Below are positions 29,390 to 37,908 of a DNA stretch of 64,000 nucleotides, in pieces (position 1 is the first letter of the stretch; every line of letters starts with the position of its first letter). A program made the position numbers and the translations under genes. Source of the stretch: Nocardioides sp. GY 10113 (GTDB lineage Bacteria > Actinomycetota > Actinomycetes > Propionibacteriales > Nocardioidaceae). Location of the stretch: the NCBI RefSeq assembly GCF_004919105.1, contig NZ_STGK01000008.1:28160-92159 (forward strand), read 5' to 3'. The notes below the pieces were generated by a model. That model did not search any database and was not told the DNA's origin. It saw nothing but the letters and a program-made list of their open reading frames with translations.

Positions 29390-30505
29390 GTGCCACCCGC
29401 GCCACCCAGTGTCCCGACGCAGCGCGTCCATCTCGCACGCGCCGAGCCGAGCCCGTACGACGTGGACGCCGCCGTCGCGGCGGCGACCGCGGCGGGCGCT
29501 GCCCGGGTCGGCATCGACGGCCTGCTGGGCGACCTGTCGCGACGCGCGCGGCGCACCCTCGCCCCGCATCCGCGACTCCTGGGCGGGGCCGTGGACGTGG
29601 CGCTGACCTGGGAGGCCGCGGACCGCCGGGACCCGCACTGGTACCCGCAGGGGGTGACCCACTCCGGGCGCACCGGCACCACGACCGGGCTGCTGCTGGT
29701 CGCCTGGTACCACAAGGGCGAGGCGGGCTCCCGGTTCACCGTGCTGGACCCGGACCGGCGGCGCTACCAGCACGTGCTGCTCGCCGAGCCGGTCGTCGAG
29801 GACGGCGAGCCGCGACTGCGACCGCTGCGGGTGCACGCCGGCGGGCTGGTCTGGCACGGGCGGCACCTGCACGTCGCGGCGACCAGGCGCGGCTTCCTCT
29901 CGGCGTGCGTGGACGACGTGCTGCGACTGCCGGAGCCGACGGACGCGTCCGCGGACCGGCAGCTGCTCGGTCTGCACCCCGCGGGCCACCGCTACGTCCT
30001 CCCGGTGCGGCACGCGTTCCGGGCCGGGTACGCCGAGGGCACCGAGCCGCTGCGCTACTCGTTCCTCTCCCTGGACCGGTCCGACCCCGAGCCGGCCCTG
30101 GTGGTCGGCGAGTACGGCCGCAAGGGGCACTCCCACCGGCTCGCCCGCTTCCCCGCCGACGACGCCACCGGCCTGCTGCCGCCGAGCCCCGACGGCTTCC
30201 ACGCCGTCCCCGACGACCGCGGCACCGCCCGGATGCAGGGCGTCGCGGTCGCCGACGGCGTGCACTACGTGACCACGTCGGAGGGCCATCGCACCCGCGG
30301 CACGGTCCACGTGGGGCGGCCCGGCGACCTGGTGGGCCGGCGCGGCGCGGTGCCGGCCGGTCCGGAAGACCTGACGTGGTGGCCCGCGACCGGCATGCTC
30401 TGGACCGCGACCGAGCACCCGCGACGGCGCTGGGTGATCGGGATGCGCAAGGACCGGCTGGACCGGTGGGCCGACCGTGCGCGGCGGCGCGCCGGCGAGC
30501 GTTGA
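29390..30505 (+). CDS. Uncharacterised beta-propeller-like protein
   Basis: A 371-residue cytoplasmic protein. It has DPHWYPQGVTHSG, GLLLVAWYHKGEAGSRF, a YQHVLLAEPVVEDGEP strand and LRVHAGGLVWHGRHLHVAATRRG, a pattern I associate with actinobacterial proteins predicted to be beta-propellers and usually found as secreted forms. No signal peptide is visible here. GTG 29390 is 6 nt after TAGGTT; a GGAGGA further upstream (29371-29376) is too distant to be a normal ribosome site. Guanine deaminase follows after 17 bp on the same strand, so the two are probably co-transcribed. Function unknown. Confidence 0.7.
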   Translation: MPPAPPSVPTQRVHLARAEPSPYDVDAAVAAATAAGAARVGIDGLLGDLSRRARRTLAPHPRLLGGAVDVALTWEAADRRDPHWYPQGVTHSGRTGTTTGLLLVAWYHKGEAGSRFTVLDPDRRRYQHVLLAEPVVEDGEPRLRPLRVHAGGLVWHGRHLHVAATRRGFLSACVDDVLRLPEPTDASADRQLLGLHPAGHRYVLPVRHAFRAGYAEGTEPLRYSFLSLDRSDPEPALVVGEYGRKGHSHRLARFPADDATGLLPPSPDGFHAVPDDRGTARMQGVAVADGVHYVTTSEGHRTRGTVHVGRPGDLVGRRGAVPAGPEDLTWWPATGMLWTATEHPRRRWVIGMRKDRLDRWADRARRRAGER

Positions 30506-30522
30506 GGATCGAGGAGGCACCG

Positions 30523-31008
30523 ATGACGTCGACCGAGGAACCCCGCGACGAGCACTGGCTGGCCGAGGCCGTCGCCGCGGCCCGGGCCAACGTGGCCGAG
30601 GGAGGTGGCCCGTTCGGGGCGGTGATCGTCCGGGCCGGCGTCGTGCTGGGGCGCGGCCAGAACCGCGTCACCCGCGACCTGGATCCGACCGCGCACGCCG
30701 AGGTGATGGCGATGCGCGCCGCCTGCCGCGAGATCGGCGACTTCTCGCTGGCCGGCACCACGCTCTACACCTCCTGCGAGCCGTGCCCGCTGTGCCTCGC
30801 CGCCTCGATGTGGGCGCGGATCGACCGAGTGGTCTACTCCGCGGACCGCGACGACGCGGCGGCGGGCGGCTTCGACGACCGAGCGTTCTACGCCGAGCTG
30901 CGCAAGCCGAGGGCCGAGTGGGGCATGGCGGTCGAGCAGCGGCGTACCCAGGACTCGACCAGCCCGTTCGAGGCGTGGCTCGCACACGACGGGCGCACCC
31001 ACTACTGA
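30523..31008 (+). CDS. guaD: Guanine deaminase (CDA-fold, GuaD type)
   Basis: A 161-residue cytidine-deaminase-fold enzyme. Zinc ligands are His58, Cys88 and Cys91 (TAHAEV; CEPCPLC), with catalytic Glu60. GGPFGAVIV, the GQNRVT block, DPTAHAEV, LYTSCEPCP and the C-terminal SPFEAW agree closely with Bacillus GuaD, and it lacks features of tRNA adenosine deaminase TadA. It converts guanine to xanthine and ammonia in purine salvage or nitrogen scavenging. GAGGAGG at 30511-30517 precedes ATG 30523. It lies between the unknown 371-residue protein and an ABC importer operon. Confidence 0.88.
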   Translation: MTSTEEPRDEHWLAEAVAAARANVAEGGGPFGAVIVRAGVVLGRGQNRVTRDLDPTAHAEVMAMRAACREIGDFSLAGTTLYTSCEPCPLCLAASMWARIDRVVYSADRDDAAAGGFDDRAFYAELRKPRAEWGMAVEQRRTQDSTSPFEAWLAHDGRTHY

Positions 31009-31046
31009 CCGGTGCGAGACGACCGTCACACCCTCCCGGGATCGAA

Positions 31047-31062
31047 TTAACACTGCCGTAAC
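31047..31062 (+). promoter_or_regulatory. GlnR-like AC-n9-AC site
   Basis: TTAACACTGCCGTAAC contains TTAAC and GTAAC separated by 6 bp, the AC-n9-AC arrangement recognised by actinobacterial GlnR, 101-116 bp before the importer's first gene. It suggests nitrogen-limitation control of the importer. The rest of 31009-31162 shows a ribosome site at 31148-31152 and no hairpin I can name. Confidence 0.4.
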
Positions 31063-31162
31063 AAGCAGCATCGAGGCGCGAAATCGGCGACTCCTAGCGT
31101 CGCGGCGCAGCAGCGCCTGCTGCTCTCGGGTCCAGTACGCCCCAGCCAGGAGAAGAAACTCG

Positions 31163-32269
31163 ATGTCGCTCGCCCACCGTCCCGCCCGTCGCGCCCGCCG
31201 CGCCGCGGCCCTGACCATCGCCACGCTGCTGTCCGCGGCCACGCTGGCCGCCTGCGGCTCCGACGACGAGCCCAGCGGCAGCGGCAGCGACGGCGAGGGC
31301 GTCTCGGACGCCTCGATCACCGTCCAGTACTCCTGGATCAAGAACGAGGAGTTCGCCGGCGAGTTCTACGCCACCGAGAAGGGCTACTACGACGAGGCCG
31401 GCATCACCGACGTCACGGCCATCGCCGGGCCGAGCACCGGCGTCGCCGAGCTGATCGAGGGCACCGTCGACGTGGCGCTGAGCGACGCCGCCTCGATCGG
31501 CGCGGCCATCGCCGAGCAGGACGCCCCGCTGAAGATCATCGGCGCCACGTTCCAGAAGAACCCGTTCACGATCCTCTCCCTCAAGGACGGCGCGGACATC
31601 AGCACGCCCGCGGACCTGGTCGGCAAGAAGATCGGCGTCCAGGCCTCCAACGAGAACGTCTTCAACGCGCTGCTCAACGCCAACGGCATCGACCGCGACG
31701 ACCTGACCGTGGTTCCGGTCGAGTTCGACCCGACCCCGCTGATCAAGGGCGAGGTCGACGGCTTCATGGCCTACCTGACCAACGAGGCGATCACGGTCGG
31801 CGCCGAGCAGCCGGTCACCAACCTCGCGTACGCCGAGAACGGCGTGCCCTACGTCGCCGAGACCTTCTCCGTCACCGACCAGTTCCTGGCCGAGAACCGC
31901 GACCTGCTGAAGGCGTTCCTGACCGCCGAGATCCAGGGCTGGTCCGACGTCTTCACCGAGCCGACCGCGGACACGGTCTCGCTGGTCGAGAAGTTCTACA
32001 ACGCGGGCGCCGACGCCGGCGACCTGAACGCCAACTTCGGCCCGCTGCCGGCCACCACCGCTGACAGCCTGGAGGCGCAGAAGGAGCTCATCTCCACCGA
32101 GGAGACCGAGGCCAACGGCCTGTTCACGATCTCCGACGAGCTCAAGGCGCAGACCGTCGAGTCGCTGGCCGCCGCCGGCTGGGAGGTCGACGTCGACGCC
32201 CTGTTCGACACCTCGATCCTCGAGGAGATCTACGCGGAGAACCCCGACCTCGTGGACTACCTGTCCTGA
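31163..32269 (+). CDS. ABC importer substrate-binding lipoprotein (NMT1/SsuA-like)
   Basis: A 368-residue exported lipoprotein: twin-Arg-rich start, hydrophobic core, lipobox ending at Cys31 (TLAAC), then a Gly/Ser spacer. The mature part resembles NMT1/THI5-like binding proteins ([57 protein letters not shown]). Such proteins bind aliphatic sulfonates, nitrate, or pyrimidine precursors; ligand not decidable. AGGAG at 31148-31152 precedes ATG 31163. The genes after it encode the ATPase and two permeases, so it is the entry component of a four-gene importer next to guanine deaminase. Confidence 0.88.
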   Translation: MSLAHRPARRARRAAALTIATLLSAATLAACGSDDEPSGSGSDGEGVSDASITVQYSWIKNEEFAGEFYATEKGYYDEAGITDVTAIAGPSTGVAELIEGTVDVALSDAASIGAAIAEQDAPLKIIGATFQKNPFTILSLKDGADISTPADLVGKKIGVQASNENVFNALLNANGIDRDDLTVVPVEFDPTPLIKGEVDGFMAYLTNEAITVGAEQPVTNLAYAENGVPYVAETFSVTDQFLAENRDLLKAFLTAEIQGWSDVFTEPTADTVSLVEKFYNAGADAGDLNANFGPLPATTADSLEAQKELISTEETEANGLFTISDELKAQTVESLAAAGWEVDVDALFDTSILEEIYAENPDLVDYLS

Positions 32270-32312
32270 GCCACGCCCGACCACTCCCCATCGGAGAAAC
32301 GTCGACCACTTC

Positions 32313-33131
32313 ATGACTCTCGACAACGCCACCGGTGCCGGTGCCCACATGGGCACCGGCATCGGTATCGACGACCTCACCAAGACCTTCCGCAGCCGCG
32401 GGCGCACCACGGTCGCCCTCGAGGACGCCCACCTGCACACCGAGCAGGGCTCGTTCCTGGCGCTGCTCGGCCCGTCGGGCTGCGGGAAGTCCACGATCCT
32501 GCGCATCCTGGCCGGCCTGGAGTCGCCGAGCGGCGGCACCGCGCTGGTCGACGGCAAGACCCCGCGCGAGCTGCGACGCGGCGGCGAGCTCGGCATCGCC
32601 TTCCAGGACCACGCGCTGCTGCCGTGGCGCACGGTCCGCAAGAACATCCGGCTGCCGTTCGAGGTGGCCGGCCGCAGCGTCGACAAGGACTACATCGCCG
32701 AGCTGATCGAGCTCGTGGGCCTCACCGGCTTCGAGGACGCCCGGCCGGCTCAGCTCTCCGGCGGCATGCGCCAGCGCGTCTCCATCGCCCGCGCACTGGC
32801 CCTGAAGCCCTCGGTGCTGCTGCTCGACGAGCCGTTCGGCGCGCTGGACGACATGACCCGGCAGAACCTCAACCTGGAGCTGCTGCGGATCTGGACCGAG
32901 AAGCCGGCGACCACGCTCCTGGTCACCCACGGCATCTCGGAGGCGATCTTCCTGGCCGACAAGGTCGCGGTGATGTCGCCGCGTCCGGGGCGGATCAAGG
33001 CCGTCATCGACGTGACGCTGCCGCGCCCGCGCACACCGGAGATGATGCGCACCCCCGAGTTCCACGCCCTGGTCGACCAGGCCTCCGAGCTGCTCTTCGG
33101 CGCCGACGGCCGCGCCGAGGCCGAGGCCTGA
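32313..33131 (+). CDS. ABC importer ATPase (SsuB/TauB-like)
   Basis: A 272-residue ATP-binding subunit with Walker [12 protein letters not shown]-loop [11 protein letters not shown], signature LSGGMRQR, Walker [13 protein letters not shown] and switch His in LVTHGISE. The first ~20 residues are a Gly-rich extension ([12 protein letters not shown]); an internal ATG at 32349 after GCCCAC could be the true start. Same strand and order as the lipoprotein and permeases, so one importer. The class energises uptake of small anionic or heterocyclic compounds. Confidence 0.92.
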   Translation: MTLDNATGAGAHMGTGIGIDDLTKTFRSRGRTTVALEDAHLHTEQGSFLALLGPSGCGKSTILRILAGLESPSGGTALVDGKTPRELRRGGELGIAFQDHALLPWRTVRKNIRLPFEVAGRSVDKDYIAELIELVGLTGFEDARPAQLSGGMRQRVSIARALALKPSVLLLDEPFGALDDMTRQNLNLELLRIWTEKPATTLLVTHGISEAIFLADKVAVMSPRPGRIKAVIDVTLPRPRTPEMMRTPEFHALVDQASELLFGADGRAEAEA

Positions 33132-33133
33132 GC

Positions 33134-33949
33134 GTGGCCGGCGCGGACCGCGCCCGCGGGGTGCCACGGTGGCTGGCCGGGCTGATCGGCCTGGCCGTGG
33201 TGCTCGGCGCCTGGTGGCTGCTCGCCGTCCTGGTGTTCCGGCCCGAGCCGGGCACCACCTACACGCCCCTGCCCACCCCGTGGGCGGTGCTCTCCACGAT
33301 GGCCTCGGACGGCTTCGCGCCGTACTGGAACATCTTCCAGGTCACCATCTCCGAGGCGCTGGTGGGCTTCCTGTGGGGCAACGGCCTGGCTCTCCTGCTC
33401 GCCTCGCTGGTACTCGTGGCGCCCTGGCTGGAGCGGGTGATCGTGCAGATCGCGGTGGTCACCTACTGCCTGCCGATCGTCGCCGTCGGCGGCATCGCGA
33501 TCATCGTCCTCGGCGGCGCCGACGAGCCGGGCGGACGCTCCTCCACCGCCGTCTTCCTGGCGGCCCTCTGCTGCTTCTTCACGACCGTGGTCGGGGCGCT
33601 GCTCGGATTCCGCTCCGCCGACAGGGCCAGCCTCGACCTGATCTCGGTCTACGGCGGCGGCCGGGTCACCCAGCTGCGGAAGGTGCGCCTCGTGGCCGCC
33701 CTGCCGGCCATCCTCAACGCGTTGCAGATCGCGGTGCCGACGGCACTGCTCGGCGCGGTGCTCGGCGAGTACATGGGCAAGATCGACGTGAGCGTCGGCA
33801 CCCAGCTGATCAAGTTCCAGCAGGTGCTCGACTCCGAGCGCCTCTGGGCGCTGTTCCTGCTCAGCGCACTGGTCGCGCTCATCGGCTACGGCCTGCTCGG
33901 CCTGGTGGCCCGCGTGGTCACGCCCTGGGTCTCCGGGAGGACGCGATGA
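33134..33949 (+). CDS. ABC importer permease 1
   Basis: A 271-residue BPD-type permease. GTG 33134 comes just 2 bp after the ATPase stop. About six hydrophobic segments are seen, with coupling loop near DLISVYGGGRVTQLRKVRLVAALPAI (EAA-like, with the Gly at the usual place). Its end overlaps the second permease start (ATGA), so the two form the heterodimeric channel. Confidence 0.88.
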   Translation: MAGADRARGVPRWLAGLIGLAVVLGAWWLLAVLVFRPEPGTTYTPLPTPWAVLSTMASDGFAPYWNIFQVTISEALVGFLWGNGLALLLASLVLVAPWLERVIVQIAVVTYCLPIVAVGGIAIIVLGGADEPGGRSSTAVFLAALCCFFTTVVGALLGFRSADRASLDLISVYGGGRVTQLRKVRLVAALPAILNALQIAVPTALLGAVLGEYMGKIDVSVGTQLIKFQQVLDSERLWALFLLSALVALIGYGLLGLVARVVTPWVSGRTR

Positions 33950-34842
33950 CCGCCGCCACGACCACCGCCCCGCCCGCAGCGCCGACCGGGAAGGACCGCG
34001 CTCGCCGGCTGCGCCGCGAGCGCCGTGCGGCCCTGCTCCGCGCGCTCGGCGACGCCCTCTTCGGCGCCGTCGTCACCATCGTGGTGGTGCTGCTCGGCTG
34101 GCAGCTGCTGCTCGCCGTCGTGGACGTCTCGTCGTTCACCGCGAAGGGTCCCGCCGACGTCTGGAACTTCCTCTTCGTCGACCAGCCGGGAGCCGACGCC
34201 GACGACACCGCCGCGGCGCACCGCGCCGCGCTGCTGCCGCTGGTCGGCCAGACCGCCATCGACGCCCTGATCGGCTTCGCGGCCGGGATGACGATCGCCA
34301 TCGTGCTCGCCCTGCTGTTCACGCTCTCGAAGACCGTCGAGGCCGGCGTGATGCCGTTCGCGCTCTTCCTGCGCAGCGTGCCGCTGGTGGCGATCGCGCC
34401 GGCGCTCCTGCTCATCACAGGGCGCGGCACGGTCTCGTCCGTGGCGGTGATCGGCAGCATCGTGGTGCTCTTCCCCGCGCTCGCCTCGGTGCTGTTCGGC
34501 CTGAGCCGGGCCAACCCCGACAGCATCGACCTGGTCCACGTCTACGGCGGCTCGGACTGGGCGTCCCTGCTGAAGGTGGCGGTCCCCGGGGCGCTGCCGT
34601 CGATCTTCGCCGCAGCCCGGGTCTCCGTGCCCGGCGCGGTCACCGGCGCGATGCTCGCCGAGTGGCTCTCCACCGGCAAGGGCGTCGGCGGCGCGATCCC
34701 GCGGTTCACCTCCTCGATCCAGTACGACGAGCTGTGGTCCGCGATCGCGCTGATCACGTTCGGCACGCTGATCGTCTACAACCTGGTGCAGCTGCTCGAG
34801 AACGCGGTGCTGGCCCGGATGGGGATGACCACCACGCAGTGA
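33946..34842 (+). CDS. ABC importer permease 2
   Basis: A 298-residue permease with a basic, Ala/Thr/Pro-rich N-terminal tail and about six membrane helices. The EAA-like coupling segment is DLVHVYGGSDWASLLKVAVPGALPS, and the channel-lining end is MLAEWLSTGKGVGGAI, typical of the SsuC/TauC family. Last gene of the operon; a hairpin follows at 34848. Having two different permeases suits an asymmetric importer. Confidence 0.9.
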   Translation: MTAATTTAPPAAPTGKDRARRLRRERRAALLRALGDALFGAVVTIVVVLLGWQLLLAVVDVSSFTAKGPADVWNFLFVDQPGADADDTAAAHRAALLPLVGQTAIDALIGFAAGMTIAIVLALLFTLSKTVEAGVMPFALFLRSVPLVAIAPALLLITGRGTVSSVAVIGSIVVLFPALASVLFGLSRANPDSIDLVHVYGGSDWASLLKVAVPGALPSIFAAARVSVPGAVTGAMLAEWLSTGKGVGGAIPRFTSSIQYDELWSAIALITFGTLIVYNLVQLLENAVLARMGMTTTQ

Positions 34843-34847
34843 GGCCG

Positions 34848-34874
34848 GCTCGCGCCGCGGACGGTGGCGCGAGC
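34848..34874 (+). terminator. Hairpin after the ABC importer operon
   Basis: GCTCGCGCC (34848-34856) and GGCGCGAGC (34866-34874) form a 9-bp stem with a 9-nt loop, 5 bp past the last permease gene. No T-tract. It lies between convergent genes and could serve both. Confidence 0.5.
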
Positions 34875-34991
34875 TCGCGGGCGGCCAGGGCCTCCGATGT
34901 CAGGGGGCCAGGCCGTCGCACGACGCGATGGTCTCCACACGCCACGTGCCGCCATCCGGGACGACCAGGGCGAGCGGCGTAGGCCGTCCCG

Positions 34992-36470
34992 TCAGTGCAC
35001 GCCGGCCATCAGCCGCCGGATCGGCTTGGTGAACAGCAGCAGCAGGGTGCCGGCGGCGATCGCGACCAGCCCGATGGCGAGGAAGTAGCCGGTCTCGTCG
35101 TCGGGGTCGTAGTACTCGGCGAGCGTGCCCGACATCGCTGTGCCGAGCGCGACCGAGAGGAAGTAGATGGCCACCATCTGCGTCTTGAACTGCGCGGGCG
35201 CGAGCTTGGTCGACAACGACAGGCCGGACGGGGAGATGAACAGCTCGGCGATCGTGAAGACCAGCAGGATGATCACCAGCGCGATCAGCGGGACGGTGTT
35301 CACGCCGGAGGGCATCGGCAGGAACAGCAGGAACGCGCAGCCCATGATCACGGTGCCGATGCCGAACTTCACGGGCGTGGACGGCTGGCGCGGCCCGAGC
35401 TGGGTCCACACCGCGGCGAAGACCGGCGCCAGCAGGATGATGAAGACCGGGTTGATCGAGTTCACCCAGGAGACCGGCATCTCCCAGCCGAAGATGGTCC
35501 GGTTGAGCCGCTCGTCGGAGTAGATCGTGACCACCGTGAACTGCTGCTGGTAGAGCGACCAGAAGACGGCGTTGATGACGAAGAGCGGGACGAACGACCA
35601 GACCCGGCTGCGCTCGACGGCGGTCACGTGGGCGCTGGTCAGCAGGAGCGCGAAGTAGCCGATCGCGGCGACCAGGGTGATCCCCACGACCCAGTCGGAG
35701 AGGTTGTCGGTGTCGATCCAGCCGACGGCCACCAGCGCGACGACCAGGACCAGGGCGCCCAGCCCCATCGCGCCGTACCGGACCCGCTCGGCGGGGCTGA
35801 GCGGGTTGGGCACGTGGTGGGTGCTCTCGGGCAGCCGCTTGCGGCCCAGCGCGTACTGGGTGAGACCGAAGGCCATGCCGACCGCCGCGGCGCCGAAGCC
35901 CCAGTGGAAGCCCTCGTTCTTCTGCAGCCACCCGGTCAGCAGCGGGCCGAGGAAGGCGCCCAGGTTGATGCCCATGTAGAACAGCGAGAACCCGCCGTCG
36001 CGCCGCTCGTCGTGCTCGGAGTAGAGCGAGCCGACCAGGGAGGTCGCGTTGGCCTTGACGCCGCCGCTGCCGAGCGCGATCAGCACCAGGCCGACGCCGA
36101 CGCCGGCGAGCGCGGGGATCACCGCGAGCGCGATGTGACCGCTCATCACCAGGATCGCGGCGTAGAAGAGCGTCCGCTCGGAGCCGATCAGCCGGTCGGC
36201 CATCCAGGCGCCGAGGATGGTCGCCAGGTAGACCATGCCGCCGTAGGCGCCGACGATGCCGGTGGCGGTGGCCTTGTCGATGCCGAGGCCGCCCTCGGCG
36301 GCGGAGTAGTACAGGTAGATCAGCAGGATGCCCTGCATGCCGTAGAAGCTGAACCGCTCCCACATCTCGACGCCGAAGAGGTTCGCCAGCGCCCTCGGAT
36401 GTCCGAAGAACCCGTGGTCCTCGGCGGGATCTGCAGCGTCAGGCTCCGGCCGACCTGCACCAATGGTCAC
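34992..36470 (-). CDS. POT-family proton-dependent oligopeptide transporter
   Basis: A 492-residue MFS protein of the PTR2/POT family with about 12-14 helices. Family motifs: EMWERFSFYG (ExxERF) in helix 1, GSGGVKANATS, and the PTR2 signature FYMGINLGAFLGP. It imports di- and tripeptides with protons. Start GTG 36470; CAATCT lies 7 nt upstream, a weak leaderless promoter. A 149-bp gap separates it from the convergent ABC permease gene and a 373-bp gap precedes it. Confidence 0.92.
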   Translation of the reverse strand: MTIGAGRPEPDAADPAEDHGFFGHPRALANLFGVEMWERFSFYGMQGILLIYLYYSAAEGGLGIDKATATGIVGAYGGMVYLATILGAWMADRLIGSERTLFYAAILVMSGHIALAVIPALAGVGVGLVLIALGSGGVKANATSLVGSLYSEHDERRDGGFSLFYMGINLGAFLGPLLTGWLQKNEGFHWGFGAAAVGMAFGLTQYALGRKRLPESTHHVPNPLSPAERVRYGAMGLGALVLVVALVAVGWIDTDNLSDWVVGITLVAAIGYFALLLTSAHVTAVERSRVWSFVPLFVINAVFWSLYQQQFTVVTIYSDERLNRTIFGWEMPVSWVNSINPVFIILLAPVFAAVWTQLGPRQPSTPVKFGIGTVIMGCAFLLFLPMPSGVNTVPLIALVIILLVFTIAELFISPSGLSLSTKLAPAQFKTQMVAIYFLSVALGTAMSGTLAEYYDPDDETGYFLAIGLVAIAAGTLLLLFTKPIRRLMAGVH

Positions 36471-36566
36471 TCGGGTGAGATTGCCACCCCTGCGCCACAG
36501 GGGGCAATACCCCTGGCGCGCCGGGGCGCCGCTACGCGAGGGCGGACCCGGCGGTCAGGAACGCTG

Positions 36567-36728
36567 TCAGAGCCGGGCGAGGCGCACCTTCCAGCGGCCG
36601 AGGATCCCGACCGCGCTCGGCTCCCGGCGGTGCCGTCGTGAACCGGGGGTCGTCCGGCCGTCATGGCGCACCGCCACCGCGTGGCCCGCGTGCTTGCCAC
36701 GTCGTCCGGCACCGCCCGCACCGCTCAT
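36567..36728 (-). CDS. Possible small basic protein (53 residues)
   Basis: ATG 36728 is preceded by GGAGGAG with an 8-nt gap, one of the best ribosome sites in this window. The product is strongly basic (GRRGKHAGHAV; SRRHRREPSAV; GRWKVRLARL) with no recognisable domain. It lies alone in the 36471-36843 gap between the POT and GNAT genes; the rest of that gap holds nothing I can name. The basic composition can also arise by chance in GC-rich DNA, so this is tentative. Confidence 0.35.
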   Translation of the reverse strand: MSGAGGAGRRGKHAGHAVAVRHDGRTTPGSRRHRREPSAVGILGRWKVRLARL

Positions 36729-36843
36729 CGCCGACTCCTCCGGGAAGGTCCTCTGCATCATCATGACGACGCCCTGGTACCCGGAACGGTTGTCCTCCAA
36801 TCCCCGTCCGGGAAGATCGACCGGTGCCGGACCGCGCGCCGTC

Positions 36844-37908
36844 TCACGGCGCCCCGGACACCTTCTTCTGCAGCTCGCCGCCGCGGGCGACCGGCACGAA
36901 GCCGAACACCTCGTTGATGGCGATCATGTGCGTGTTGACCTCGGCGTTCCACGTCACCAGGCGGCGGCCGGCGAATCCCCCGCCGAGGTCGGGGCGCTCC
37001 TGGAGGGCGATCAGGTTGGCGACCTTGACCGCCAGGCCCAGGCGGCTGCCCCGGTGGCGCGGGTCGACCAGCGTCCCCCACTGGAAGACGGCCGAGGTGT
37101 CGGCGCTCGGCACCACCAGGTCGGTGTAGGCGGCCACCTCGCCGTCACCGGCGACCGCCAGCGTGCGCACCGCCGTCCGCCCCTGGGCGGCGAGCACCTC
37201 CTCCGAGGCGCGGAAGGCCTCGAGGTCGACCGCCTCGTCCTCGACCTCCAGGTCCCCCGAGGGCGCCTCCGTGAACAGCCGCGCCGCGAGCGACAGGTAG
37301 CCGACCAGCAGCTCCTCGTCGCCGGGCCCGTCGGGGAAGCGTCCGACGATCGAGCGCAGCGTGTACGCCGCGGCGTGCGGCGCGGCCCCGGCCGCGAGCC
37401 GGTCCAGCAGGTCCGCGTCGACCGGGAGCCGTGCCTCGCGCTGGATGTTGCCGAGCCCGAACGCGTAGCCGTGGCGCCGCCCGAACTCCACCCCCGGCAC
37501 GCCGGCGCCGTCCTCGGGGCCGGCGTAGGCCCAGTCGGTGAACGCGTCGTACCGGGTCCGACCGTGCGCCAGGGCGGCCGCCTCGAGGACGGCGAGCAGG
37601 GCACTGCCGTGGCCGCGCCGGCGGTGCTCGGGGAGCACCCAGACCCCGATCTCGGCCGCCGAGAGGTTGTCCAGCAGCGGCAGCTCGACCAGCCCGGCCG
37701 CCACCGGCTCGCCGTCGAGGAGGGCGAGGTGGGCGTCCATCCGGCGGTCCTTGCGGACCGCCCGCAGGTCGGCGGTGACCTCCTGCAGCGCCCACGGGGT
37801 GGCATGCTCGCCGCGCTCGAAGAGGTCGACGGCGTTGACCACCGCCGTCCAGGTCGCGAGGTCGGCGTCGCTGTCGACGTCGACGGGACGGATCGTCAGC
37901 TCGGTCAC
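36844..37908 (-). CDS. Tandem GNAT-fold acetyltransferase
   Basis: A 354-residue protein with two GNAT-like halves. The N-terminal half has the acetyl-CoA loop in IGVWVLPEHRRRGHGSALL; the C-terminal half has VDPRHRGSRLGLAVKVANL and ends NTHMIAINEVFGFVPV, a typical GNAT finish. The layout recalls mycothiol synthase MshD, but it is longer and I do not see MshD-specific features. GTG 37908 overlaps the ABC-F stop (GTGA), so the two are coupled. Substrate unknown; antibiotic or small-amine acetylation is possible, given ABC-F co-occurrence. Confidence 0.75.
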   Translation of the reverse strand: MTELTIRPVDVDSDADLATWTAVVNAVDLFERGEHATPWALQEVTADLRAVRKDRRMDAHLALLDGEPVAAGLVELPLLDNLSAAEIGVWVLPEHRRRGHGSALLAVLEAAALAHGRTRYDAFTDWAYAGPEDGAGVPGVEFGRRHGYAFGLGNIQREARLPVDADLLDRLAAGAAPHAAAYTLRSIVGRFPDGPGDEELLVGYLSLAARLFTEAPSGDLEVEDEAVDLEAFRASEEVLAAQGRTAVRTLAVAGDGEVAAYTDLVVPSADTSAVFQWGTLVDPRHRGSRLGLAVKVANLIALQERPDLGGGFAGRRLVTWNAEVNTHMIAINEVFGFVPVARGGELQKKVSGAP

